A stretch of 64,000 nucleotides of DNA, from contig KB722736.1 of the NCBI GenBank assembly GCA_000349905.1, positions 2,616,754 to 2,680,753 of the forward strand, read 5' to 3'. The first letter of the stretch is position 1. Each line of letters begins with the position of its first letter. Positions 11,660-20,865 of the stretch are shown in pieces. The stretch comes from Volvariella volvacea V23. Its lineage: Eukaryota; Basidiomycota; Agaricomycetes; Agaricales; Pluteaceae. Under the pieces are notes generated by a model. It did not search any database and had not been told where the DNA came from. It worked only from the letters and a program-made list of their open reading frames with translations. The position numbers and the translations under genes are program-made.

Positions 11660-14600
11660 TTAGACGATTTCACGGAGACTCATAGGAACTTCAGGCTATA
11701 CACAAAAAAGTCAACAACCGTGTAAAGATAATGGACCCATACTTACACATTTGATTTTATAGAAACATTCTATAGATCGAAGCATCTCAACATCACCACC
11801 TGTAGCAGTTACGAAATTGACTACAACGCCTGCACGTGCGTAGTTAGGTGCGATAGCCGGTGCGACGCTAGAGGCCATTCAGAAACAAATGCGGAATCTA
11901 CTGAAAGTCATGCTCACCGGTGTGCATATTCCTCGACAGCTTTTGGCAAATCTAACCGACCCATGTCAGGATAAGTGAGCCCATATGACACTAACTTACC
12001 ATAATTAATTATAAGTGGTACATGAGGTACATCAGGGGGTTTTACTTGAACATCGTAAACCACCAGAACCTTGGCGGGGGTTTGCCTCATAATTGCAGGT
12101 GCAGGACTTCGGAATTTATTCAGCGCAGAAAGTTTCGCTGCCGATGTCATGTCCCCGTGCTAATCAAAACGACTAGTGTGAGCGCATGAGATTACATTGA
12201 AGCCTATGACTTACAATTGGGATAGGATCGTAACCACGGCTCTTCAGCTTGTATGAAACAGCGTCGACAGAATTGACGCCTCCAACATGCACAATTGCCT
12301 GGCTGATTTCTACTTCATCAAAGAGATCTACTAGAGCGTCTAGTTTCCATTCCCGCGCTTGAACGCTCTCGGGATTGGAGGCTCCCCTACCAGAGCCAAT
12401 GATACCCAATCCACCGCCAGCAGCAGTTGTAGCAGGATCTGCTCTACCACTAGCGGGAAAGGCAAGGTATAAGTAAAATTGACGTAAACCACGGGATCCT
12501 TGGTTAGAATCCGATTGGGTAACGTTTCCATCTCTCCTGACAAGGACACGGACGGGTTCTCTAAGTTGAATGGCCGTTGCGAGGTTCAGCACATCTTGCG
12601 GCACAGTATTTGAGAAAAGAGCTGTCTGCCGCTCTACGGGATTGCCTATGGGGTTGTCGGGCTGGACGATAGAGGTGACGGTGGAGAAGCGACGACTCTG
12701 GGTCGGGAAAGTAGATGCATTATTGTTATCTAATGATGCTGTAGTTGTCGGTTGGGATGGAGATGTCGAGGCTGTATTGTTGAGAGCAGGAAGTGGCCGA
12801 GATCGAGGAGGTGGAATGAGTTTGACAATGTTGAAGACAAAGTCGTGGAGATTACGTGCAATCAACTGATCAACCTCGTCAAGAACTAAGAACCTAACTT
12901 CTGAACCAGAAAGTCCGCCCGGAGAGGTGAATAACGCATGCAGTTTCTGGGGTGTGCCGCAGACGATATGAGGCATGTTTTGGTGCAGCAGACGCAGCTC
13001 TTGGGCTAAATCGTTACTGGCCGTCGTTGTTCCTACGCCTAAGGCGGAACGAACACCAAGGGGTCCCCCCAGATCGCGAATCATGCGCTGGGCTTGTGTT
13101 GCCTGGTCTACGGTCGTGGACAACAGAATGGCGAATGGGCCGCTGACGCGACTACTTATGTGAGTTACTGCAATTTGAATAGCAGGGATCACATAGGCCG
13201 CAATACGCTCCTGTGTTGGTGGTGCTTGAGCGATGATATCAGCACCACGAAGAAGGAAGGGCAAAGCTCTCTGCTGGATCTTATTTGGGGGCCCTAGGCT
13301 ACTCAAGGGTTCTGAATACTCCTATATTTTATCAGAAAGCTACTGATGCTCACCCGAATTTGCTCAACGACCTGAGAAGCTCAGGAGCGAGTTGAAGTTG
13401 TTCCCATTTCGAAATCACAGGACCAGAGTCTCTGCCATCGGCTTGTGCATCGAGTATCTAAGACGTTCTGAGAATGGGCAAAAGTCAAATTTATGAAGAA
13501 CGAACTGCAGAGGAGTCTCGGCGGAGGAGCCCCGACACCGATCGACGCTTATCCCGCCCTAGACCAGAGTCCTGACGGGTTATGCTGGGGTCATTGGGCC
13601 GCAAAGGAAGATCGAGGTTCCCTGCGGACCAGGTGCGCATTGGCTGGTTGATACGGGAAGTTCTAAGGTCGGGGCGACTTGGTAACCCATGATTAAGGAG
13701 ACTGGATCCTTGCATAGTGGGAGGTACTACTTGGTTTGGAGCGAGCTCTTGCTGGGAAGAAAGGGCAACGACCGAATTGTTGCGTAAGTCCGTCGTTGAT
13801 TGCATTTGTTGTCTTTGTAGGGAGAGGAGTTGGCCAACTGAGGTTGTCAGAGTATTAAGGCGCTGAGATATGGTTGTAATATCGTCAGAGGGCGCGGGTT
13901 GATTCGGGGCTATACCTCCAATGGAGGGACGAGGAAGACTAATAGGCGAAAAGTTCTGCCCATTGCCCACAGCGAAAGGATCCTTGAATTCTGGCTGTGA
14001 TGTTGAGCCAAGGCTGCGTTCTACAAGTATATCTACCTTGCGCGTGACTTCGTCCAAATTGATTTTGAGGTCGCGCACAGTAGCTTCATATTGAACTAGT
14101 CGTTCGACGAGACTAAGAATGAATGGGGATGATCTAAGTTGAAATTCAAAGTTTTGCCCTTGATCAACGCTTGCGGCGAACTGACTAGCCGAATCGAGAG
14201 ATGATACGGGTGATACTGAAGCAAATCCGCTTTGGTGAGTCAACAGTGTATGGCTTAGCGGGGCTGGCGGAGTCGACAGGTGCTCGTGTCCCGATCCTTG
14301 TTGAACAAAGGGTTGGTTCAGGGTTTGGGGGCTGCTCTCTGTACTAGTCGCCTCTAAGGCATCTTCAGCTTCTGGAAGGGTATTAAGGACGCCAAACATG
14401 CTGGATTCTCGCTGTGCCCTGTATTCTATTCCAGGGTAAGGTCTACCTGCCTCGACATGTCGGATAGTGGGCGATGGGGAGGTAGTTTCGGTGATGGGTG
14501 GAGTAGATAGGTGCTGGAGTGTGGACCGGGTATCTTGAGAGGGGCTGGGAGACGAACGCGGAGAACGATAATCTAAAGGGGACACTGACAAGGAGGACCT

Positions 14601-14723
14601 TCGGTCCTGTTCGCGTAGCGAATGGCCGTTGAAGGGTGTCCTTCCGGTATCCTCTTCATGAGCACGGAGACCTCCCGGGAAAAAGGGGACGGAGGCGGGA
14701 TTGAGAGCAGCGCTCCTCGCCAT
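11660..14723 (-). CDS. eIF4A-derived pseudo-helicase with long N-terminal extension
   Basis: Two long open stretches join into one gene. A 48-nt intron (about 13490-13443, weak GTTCGT donor, phase 0) gives ...RRDSSA/ILDAQADGRDSG. Residues 1-410 (MARSAALNPASVPFFPGG...) are Ser/Pro-rich, with a coiled coil near SLVERLVQYEATVRDLKINL and a basic RDKRRSV end. The eIF4A fold follows: Q-motif-like KWEQLQLAPELLRSL..GPPNKIQQRA, RecA1, a low-complexity linker, and RecA2 ending IECFYKIKC/PEVPMSLREIV. Walker A is APPTQER instead of AxxGxGKT. DEAD is DEVD and SAT is SNT. Motif V is YDVQVKP and motif VI is HRVAPAIAP. ATPase activity is therefore very unlikely. The role may be scaffold or competitor in translation initiation. 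The start is the ATG at 14723; an upstream in-frame ATG at 14759 is possible. Confidence 0.8.
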
Positions 14724-15156
14724 GGCTGATGGAGGAAAGGAAAGGCAACTGACCAACAATCAAGTTGTTGAAAAGGCTGAGATGAATGGAGATGGGATTT
14801 GGTAAGCTTTAAACCGGTGTGGAAGGCACTAAAGTGTAAGGCACCGATCTACCTGTGGCGGATGGAGATGATGGGGAACTAGGCAGGTCCCATGCAGTCC
14901 AGAGGGTATCGCTGCAAAACCTGTTGCGAGTGGAGGTGATGAGAGTGGGACTTGGGTGGCAGCTGCCCGATTTGTTGTCCTGCCCAAGTTGCTCATTTAA
15001 TCTTGGCTTCTTCCTCTTCCCACCCCATCCATCAATTTTCAAATCAAACGTACTTTGCATCTAACAAACATGCGCAACAACCAGGACAATGTGCATCCTG
15101 AACCTAGGGTACAATCCTAGTCGACAATGATAATAACTCATATACACTCAGTTTGT
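14724..15156. other. Intergenic: leader of the pseudo-helicase gene
   Basis: No convincing gene here. The stretch lies upstream of the 14723 start and after the stop of the RRM gene on the same strand. An 83-codon minus-strand open frame (15060-14809) has no family resemblance and is probably leader or promoter. Confidence 0.5.
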
Positions 15157-15778
15157 CTATGACAAGCCCGGTGGGGCTGTGAAGAGAATATCTCCAGATG
15201 AATTATCTCCCGGCGATAAGCTGTGCACTGGCGTAGTCGGGATTAGTATCGTGTAGCACACGTTAGTCCAGGTCTTACATCGAGCAAGGTCCTCCACCTC
15301 GGGGAGGTCTGCAGGGGACAAAGAAACCTGGAAGCATGAATAGACGTAGGTCAAACAATTAGGCGTAGTACTTACGACAATAATCTTATTGTCAAGGACA
15401 ATCCCATGGATTTTGAGTGCCCTCTCGGCAGCATCAGGCTCTCTGAATTCTACAGTCGCGTGTCGGGGGTATCGCTCCGCAGAACTATTCTCTGCACACC
15501 CCCGGCTGCAGCGAATTGTGACAACTTTTACGGTGCCGAATGGAGAGAACAGCTGACGAAGGCGATCATCGGTGATCGAGGACACCAGCTGAGAGTACTC
15601 TCAGGGTCTGATCACTGCAGAGTTGCGAACTACTCACATTACCGACATAGAGGCAAGAGGATCGGCTTCTAGGGTGTTGTGGTCTTATCCCTGCTGTTGT
15701 CTGTTTCTTCTTCGCCACGGAAATGGAGGCGCGCTTCCGCTTACTGGTCTTTCCTGGTGAGGCCTGGCTGTATAGCAT
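15157..15778 (-). CDS. Small single-RRM RNA-binding protein
   Basis: Exon 1 starts MLYSQASPGKTSKRKRASISVAKKKQT, a basic and probably nuclear N-terminus, and enters an RRM at SSCLYVGN (RNP2). A GT-AG intron joins it in frame to LVSSITDDRLRQLFSPFGTVKVVTI. The RRM continues through RHATVEFREPDAAERAL (RNP1 region, degenerate) and GIVLDNKIIV. A 48-nt in-frame intron (GTAAGT donor) then leads to SLSPADLPEVEDL and a short tail ending APPGLS. A second intron in the tail (GTAAGACC donor) is possible. The RNP1 lacks the usual aromatic pair, so RNA contact may be weak. I do not recognise the orthologue group. The gene is divergent from FMC1. Confidence 0.7.
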
Positions 15779-15940
15779 AGTTCTAGCGGGAAAATCAGTA
15801 ATAGTTCCCAGTCGGCGAGGAAACGATGCGCACGATTAAGTAGACGGGCTGGCTGGCTCGGGGCACAGATGCAGTACATGGAGCTGCTTTTATACTGTGT
15901 CCATCGCATAGTAATTGCGGCCACAATGCTCAAAGCGGCT

Positions 15941-15948
15941 CACGTGAT
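15941..15948. promoter_or_regulatory. CACGTGAT E-box between the RRM gene and FMC1
   Basis: A CACGTG core lies about 45 bp before the FMC1 start in a 214-bp divergent promoter. It matches the core of the box in the PET191/CAF17 promoter. Function is inferred. Confidence 0.35.
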
Positions 15949-15992
15949 CAGACGGCTGCTTGGAGTTCAAACCTGAATACCAAAGCGACTTC

Positions 15993-16406
15993 ATGGCCAC
16001 CAACACCCCGCAAACCTACCGCCTGGTTCTTCGCGAACTCAAAAAGGTACGGCACAGCCACACGCCAGGTCCTGTCTCTGACCCACATATGTTTGTCAGG
16101 CGGTCAGTCCGCGCAAGGTAAATCAAGTCGTAGTGGGAAACTTTCGAGCATTGCTCGAAAAGTCGAGAATAGACCCTACTGCTCTGCGGGATGCCCGGGA
16201 CGCAACGTTGTTTCTGAAATCTCAACGCGAGCATAAGGTTGGCTTTTCCTGTTTCCGCGGTCGTTGCGGTGGTGTTGACACTCTGGATGTAGGCGCTGTT
16301 AGAACGATACAACCCGCTGTTCGACCTGACATCGCAGGAGCGTATTGAGGCCACAGCACGAAGAGTTGGGCTGAATATGCCAAAGAGGCGGGAGGGAGAT
16401 GCGTAG
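15993..16406 (+). CDS. FMC1: ATP synthase assembly factor FMC1 (LYR-like protein)
   Basis: Splicing gives a ~95-residue protein: MATNTPQTYRLVLRELKK / AVSPRKVNQVVVGNFRALLEK / SRIDPTALRDARDATLFLKSQREHK / ALLERYNPLFDLTSQERIEATARRVGLNMPKRREGDA. The N-terminal YRLVLREL helix is the LYR-like motif. The C-terminal LLERYNP..D.T..ERI..TARRVGL.MPK block is characteristic of FMC1, which works with ATP12 in assembling the F1 sector of mitochondrial ATP synthase. Introns follow ELKK and REHK. The short stretch before SRIDP may be exon or intron, since both read in frame. The stop is only 66 bp before the SUA5 ATG. Confidence 0.75.
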
Positions 16407-16471
16407 GACTTGCCAGTGGGTTGGTAGGATAAATAGAGTAAAACAGATTTTTTGACTTGCCACGATACTGC

Positions 16472-17725
16472 ATGCTCAAACGCCTCGTTCACTTGGTTCG
16501 CAGGGCGTATTTCCAGTTCATGACTCCTGCCCCCACCTCCCTCCTCAGATGTGATCCAGACGCTATCACCTTTCCCTCCTCTTTCTCCATCCCATCCATC
16601 TCCTCCCCAGACACACACCAAGCCCTCATCCGCGCTAGTCAGGTCCTTCGACAAGGCCAGTGCGTCGCCTTCCCGACAGAGACCGTCTACGGTCTTGGTG
16701 CGCTTGCTCTGGAGCCTGCTGCTGCTAGTCGTATCTTTTCCACCAAAGGTCGACCAGCCGATAACCCATTGATCGTGCATGTGTCTTCTTTTGAGATGTT
16801 GCAAAACTTATTACCTGCGGATTTCGTACTTCCTAGAACTTATCAAGTCCTTACGCAACACTTCTGGCCAGGCCCGTTAACATTGCTTTTCCCTACAGTT
16901 CCCTCCATTGTTCCATCCGTCATCACTGCCAACCAACCGACAGTGGCCATCAGGATGCCCTCCCACCCCGTTGCTCGTGCGCTGATTGCTCTCACCCAGG
17001 CACCACTAGCAGCGCCGAGTGCTAATTCATCAGGCAAACCTAGTCCTACTCGTGCTGAACATGTATTTCGCGACCTTGATGGAAAACTTCCACTCATCCT
17101 GGATGGTGGCCCATGCGACGTTGGCTTGGAGAGCACCGTCATCGATGGTCTTCACGATGACGGCAATATCCGTATTCTTAGGCCAGGTGGTGTTACAGTG
17201 GAGGATATTCAACGTGTGCTCGCCAAAGAGTTTACAGGCTCAGAGGAGACTCCGAAGGTACTGGTGCACCGGCGCGACTATCGAGACGACGCCATAGAGC
17301 AAGCACCAACGACTCCTGGAATGAAATACCGACATTACTCCCCTTCTGTTCCTGTCGTTCTCCTTCACACGTCCTCGCAGTCTGGAAAGCACAAGCCTAC
17401 TTCATTTCACGAATTTCTCAAAGAAATACGAGCATATACAGCCGAGCCTACTGAAGTAGGGCTGCTAGCAACCGAGGACTCGCCACTATGGTCCCATACC
17501 GTCGCTGATACTAGTAATATACATTGGCACGGATTCACACTAGGGCCCTCCACGCAGCCCATAATTGCCGCACGTAGGCTTTTTGATGGACTGCTTACCT
17601 TAGAACAAGAAGGGGTTGGGCTAATTATCGTAGAAGCCTTTGAAGAGGTTCAAGAAGGCCTAGCCATCATGAACCGCCTACAAAAGGCAGCGAGCGAATC
17701 CTACTGGGTTTCTCTAGATAAATGA
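16472..17725 (+). CDS. SUA5: Threonylcarbamoyl-AMP synthase SUA5 (tRNA t6A37 synthesis)
   Basis: SUA5 makes threonylcarbamoyl-AMP from Thr, bicarbonate and ATP for the t6A modification of ANN-decoding tRNAs. A single exon of 417 codons carries the YrdC domain: GQCVAFPTETVYGLGALA, STKGRPADNPLIVH, HFWPGPLTLLF, VAIRMPSHPVARAL, PLAAPSANSSGKPSPT, GLESTVIDG, and the linker TTPGMKYRHYSPSVPV. The C-terminal Sua5 domain follows to NRLQKAASESYWVSLDK. The first ATG (16472) adds MLKRLVHLVRRAYFQF, which looks like a mitochondrial presequence. A second ATG at 16520 gives a form without it. The lack of introns contrasts with all its neighbours. Confidence 0.95.
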   Translation: MLKRLVHLVRRAYFQFMTPAPTSLLRCDPDAITFPSSFSIPSISSPDTHQALIRASQVLRQGQCVAFPTETVYGLGALALEPAAASRIFSTKGRPADNPLIVHVSSFEMLQNLLPADFVLPRTYQVLTQHFWPGPLTLLFPTVPSIVPSVITANQPTVAIRMPSHPVARALIALTQAPLAAPSANSSGKPSPTRAEHVFRDLDGKLPLILDGGPCDVGLESTVIDGLHDDGNIRILRPGGVTVEDIQRVLAKEFTGSEETPKVLVHRRDYRDDAIEQAPTTPGMKYRHYSPSVPVVLLHTSSQSGKHKPTSFHEFLKEIRAYTAEPTEVGLLATEDSPLWSHTVADTSNIHWHGFTLGPSTQPIIAARRLFDGLLTLEQEGVGLIIVEAFEEVQEGLAIMNRLQKAASESYWVSLDK

Positions 17726-18252
17726 TAGATTTCGTCTTGGTCAAATGCGCTGTCTACAGTAGAGGTGGGTTTGTATCCCATAAATGGACGATGCGCTTAT
17801 TTCACCGCGATCGCGACTAGATTAGGAATGCATCCCAAATAGAGTTGAACCTGTGGCCAGCACATTTTCTTGAGTATATTATCCCGAGCCTCGTGGCCAC
17901 GCACGAGGCAACGAAGGCCATATATCCAGCCAGGAATATTTCGCAGGTCCATACCACATTTCAAAGCTGAAATATGAACACTTGCCACATGGCCGAATGC
18001 TTTGAAGAGTTAAGGTGGATGCGTGCAGGACTGGGCTTAACAAGTCGACCAAAGGTGATTAGTGACTCGATCTTGCTTTGCGATCGGTAATTCAAGTGAA
18101 TTGCCGATCATTGCTGCACCAGCATATACTAGATCCACAGATCCATGAGGGTGGCTGGTACAACGTGCAGCCGCAAGAATCCGTCATATATAGTGACCTT
18201 GCTATGTTCTCATCAAGCGAAATCTACACCCTACCATTACATATGATGCTTC

Positions 18253-18296
18253 CTTTCATGACGTCCGGGTTGTGACAACGCGGCTCGTCATGAAAG
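18253..18296. repeat. 44-nt imperfect palindrome centred on TTGTGACAA
   Basis: Outer arms CTTTCATGACG (18253-18263) and CGTCATGAAAG (18286-18296) are exact reverse complements. The 22-nt interior also pairs at 8 of 10 positions around the centre TTGT-G-ACAA, with one bulged base. In total 19 of 21 base pairs form. It lies about 155 bp before the HMG-box start codon and about 60 bp before the TATA box. It may be an operator or a transcript hairpin. Confidence 0.7.
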
Positions 18297-18308
18297 AACC
18301 CATACACG

Positions 18309-18318
18309 CAACAAAGCC
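18309..18318 (+). promoter_or_regulatory. ACAAAG-type HMG-box recognition site
   Basis: The sequence CAACAAAGCC contains the ACAAAG core bound by fungal mating-type HMG proteins (Ste11 TR box, Prf1 pheromone-response element). It sits between the palindrome and the TATA box of an HMG-box gene, which would fit autoregulation. A six-base core is common by chance. Confidence 0.35.
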
Positions 18319-18354
18319 ATCGCATCCACTGAATTTGATTGCTGAGTAGGATGG

Positions 18355-18362
18355 TATATAAA
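18355..18362 (+). promoter_or_regulatory. TATA box of the HMG-box gene
   Basis: A perfect TATATAAA lies 90 bp before the predicted ATG at 18452 and is followed by a pyrimidine-rich leader. Spacing is right for a fungal TATA promoter. Confidence 0.65.
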
Positions 18363-18451
18363 GGACGAGTTGAGTACCGTGTTACTGCCATTAGTCCTTC
18401 CTTTCTTCGCACTTCGCACTTGAACTCCATCCTCGTTGCTTTCTTTCAGCA

Positions 18452-19794
18452 ATGACTTTCAAAAGTACGGTTCTGCATGCACCACGCAACTAAGCCCTGA
18501 CACTTTGCACATAGGTTGTATGCTTCCTACCCCGGATCCAACTCCAGAACGCGTTCGCTCTTCTGGCCGTTCAAAGGCTCGACGCACCCCCACCTCTTCT
18601 GAATATAGTAATGGTTCTTCGGCTGTGGTGCCCTCGATCGCGGGAGGTTCCACAGTGCACGATCCCAGCAATGGCTCTCGGCAGAACGCGAAGGAGATTT
18701 CGCGCTATGTAACCAAGGGCGAGGCTCTCTCTCTACCCCTCTCATCCGGGCTTCACCCACTCCCCAACCTCACTCCGGACAGTGCTCTCTCTCGACGTGT
18801 CCATATCCCTCGCCCACCTAATGCTTTCATGCTTTATCGTTCCCACTATATAAAACATAACCCGGTTCCGCCCATGGTCGAGAAGCGACAGCAAAACCTT
18901 AGCCGTTTGGTTGGCCAGTCTTGGAATCTTCTACCCGAAGGAGTGAAGGCATACTGGAAGGCAGAGGCTACCAGGGTTGCCCAGGAACATCACCTTCAAC
19001 ATCCCGATTACAAGTTTACCCCTTCACGCCGCGGGACTCGGCGTTCTAAAGTCCAGACGAAGGAGAATGAAGATGAAATTAACGAAAGGATTCGCCGGAT
19101 ACGTGAAGAGTATACTTCTATACATGGCCCTGTGATACCATCTCAGCGGCGAAAAAAGATGAAGGCTAAGGAAGAAAACCGACGTGATACTCAGCCCGTG
19201 TATCCCCTCTTTCCTCCACCGCAAGCACCTGATCTATTCCCCTCCTCGTCTATTGTTGATGCCCCACCTTTACCTCCATCGTTCCCCGCATTGACTCTCC
19301 CTCAGCTCAACACACCCCGGCGACCCTCTACCTCCCTTGGATCTTCGACGAATCTGGGAGCAGATGCAAGTTATTCTGAGTTGCTCCGGTCTAGTTACAA
19401 TACTTCGCGTGATCATGTGCCCACAGGGTCTTCAGTACCTGCCATTCGCGGATTAGAAGTGGTAAATATGCCCACGCCTGCACTGTTCATTGTCTAACAT
19501 CTTGATTCCAGTCACCTTTCAGTGGAAGACGCCTTAATGCGACGCACTCAGAAATTGTTCCCAATATCCATACTTTATCCTTCCTTAATCACACTGTGTT
19601 CCCCCCTCTACCCACCAAGGGACCGCTTGATCCCTTACTCTCCGAAGGTACGCTAGCATTTGTATTGCATGTCAACCTAATTAAACATAGTTGTAGCATC
19701 TCTTGGTGACACAGAAAATTCCCTCTGCTCAGAGACTTCCATATTAAATGGCACTTTGGGGCCGCTGCCTCCATGGAATTTTCCAAACCCTTGA
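18452..19794 (+). CDS. HMG-box transcription factor (MATA_HMG / Ste11-Prf1-like)
   Basis: The chosen start is a tiny first exon (18452-18464, MTFK plus one base). A GTACGG...CATAG intron ending at 18514 joins it to SCMLPTPDPTPERVRSS. A start further upstream in the same open frame is less likely. The HMG box is VHIPRPPNAFMLYRSHYIKHN..PPMVEKRQQNLSRLVGQSWNLLPEGVKAYWKAEA..., a sequence-specific box with the RPPNAFMLYR entry typical of Agaricomycete mating and fruiting regulators. A basic RRGTRRSKV segment, a Glu-rich helix and a Pro/Ser-rich C-terminus follow. Two further introns add FSGRRLNATHSEIVPNI... and a tail ending PPWNFPNP. It probably acts in mating or development. There is no sign of a mating-type locus nearby. 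Confidence 0.85.
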
Positions 19795-20865
19795 ATAACA
19801 TATAGGGCGTCGATGACAGCTTGTGTGGGTGATATGGCTCTGGGTCGGGAAGCTGGCGGGTTGGTACTACCCCGTGTACCAATCTGAGTATGCTATTTAT
19901 TGTAATTTTGATTGTATTGTAGACAATCCCATATGTAATTTATGTTTCAAAGACGTCCTTAGCCGCTTTCTATACTGGCACCAATCCCACCCCGATAGGT
20001 GGAGGCTGAGAAAACAAAGGGTAGCGAAGTAGATAGACAAGCACCGACCAGCTACAGATTTGTGGTATCTGCAGCATCTACGACAGGCAGGGTTGATACA
20101 GAAAAAACGAGAGCTGTTTAGTCGTTCATCAAAGTTCGTAGTAACCTGTTGATGTAGCGCATCCCAAGCCAGGGGTCTGAGATCTCTCCAAGTCACCACA
20201 GCTCAAGTACATCCTGACTTTACCCATCAAATCGTTTGCCTCGCTGGCAGCGGGTAAATAACTACTTCCCACTAACCAAGATCCGGTGGATAGCTCGCCA
20301 GGTCTGATTCTCTCACAGGGCACTTATGCGTATCGAGCAAGCGTCGTGACCTTTTCTTCCCGAACCCTGGCCACACCGTCTGATCTGGAAAGGGTCCGTT
20401 CTGTCTGGCATTTCCAGAGTGCTCGGAGCCAGTAGTAAAATATACATTATACACTGTACGTAAAGTAATCGAGTTGGGCAAAGGGTGGTTCTGATACAGA
20501 TTGGTTGGTGAACTTTTAAATCCGACGGTGATATCAAGTATAGTTTCAAGAAGCGCAAAAACACATCGGGATGGACCAATCGTACTTTCCTCAAGCACAC
20601 CCTGTGCAGTATATTATGGGCAAGTTGGAACCCGTGGTGGGGCGCTGGATTGAGATCTTTCAAATTGAAGGCAGTATCCGGGGAAATATCTATGCGTGGG
20701 CCGGCTTTACATATAATACCCAATGCTAACTAACTCCGTCTCGAGATCACCTCTCCCCCTCTTTCTCACCTCCCCTTCTCACCTCCCGTCCCTCCAGTCT
20801 ACATCCTATACGGCTCATTGTACTGTTTTATTCGGCTCGTATTTGCCCCTTTCGTCGTCACAACA
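19795..20865. other. Intergenic: 3' of HMG gene and upstream region of Rheb
   Basis: About 1 kb without a supported gene. Minus-strand open frames of 136 and 108 codons overlap here in different frames and show no domain or splice structure. The last part is a pyrimidine-rich promoter tract. Confidence 0.5.
20749..20797 (+). promoter_or_regulatory. CT-rich tract upstream of Rheb
   Basis: A run of almost only C and T contains the near-repeat CTCACCTCCC twice. It ends about 70 bp before the Rheb ATG. CT-rich tracts before start sites are common in strongly expressed fungal genes. Confidence 0.4.

Larger units (their letters stand above)
17726..18451. other. Intergenic: upstream region of the HMG-box gene
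   Basis: No gene supported. The region holds a long palindrome, an ACAAAG site and a TATA box, listed separately, close to the HMG-box gene start. A 63-codon minus frame (17988-17797) has no recognisable domain. Confidence 0.6.

Noticed and set aside
16016..16804. 262-codon minus-strand open frame opposite FMC1 and SUA5
   Set aside because: It lies antisense to two well-recognised genes and has no domain; it mirrors their codon pattern.
20272..20723. Minus-strand frames of 108 and 136 codons in the gap before Rheb
   Set aside because: They overlap in different frames and show no family motif, signal or splice pattern.
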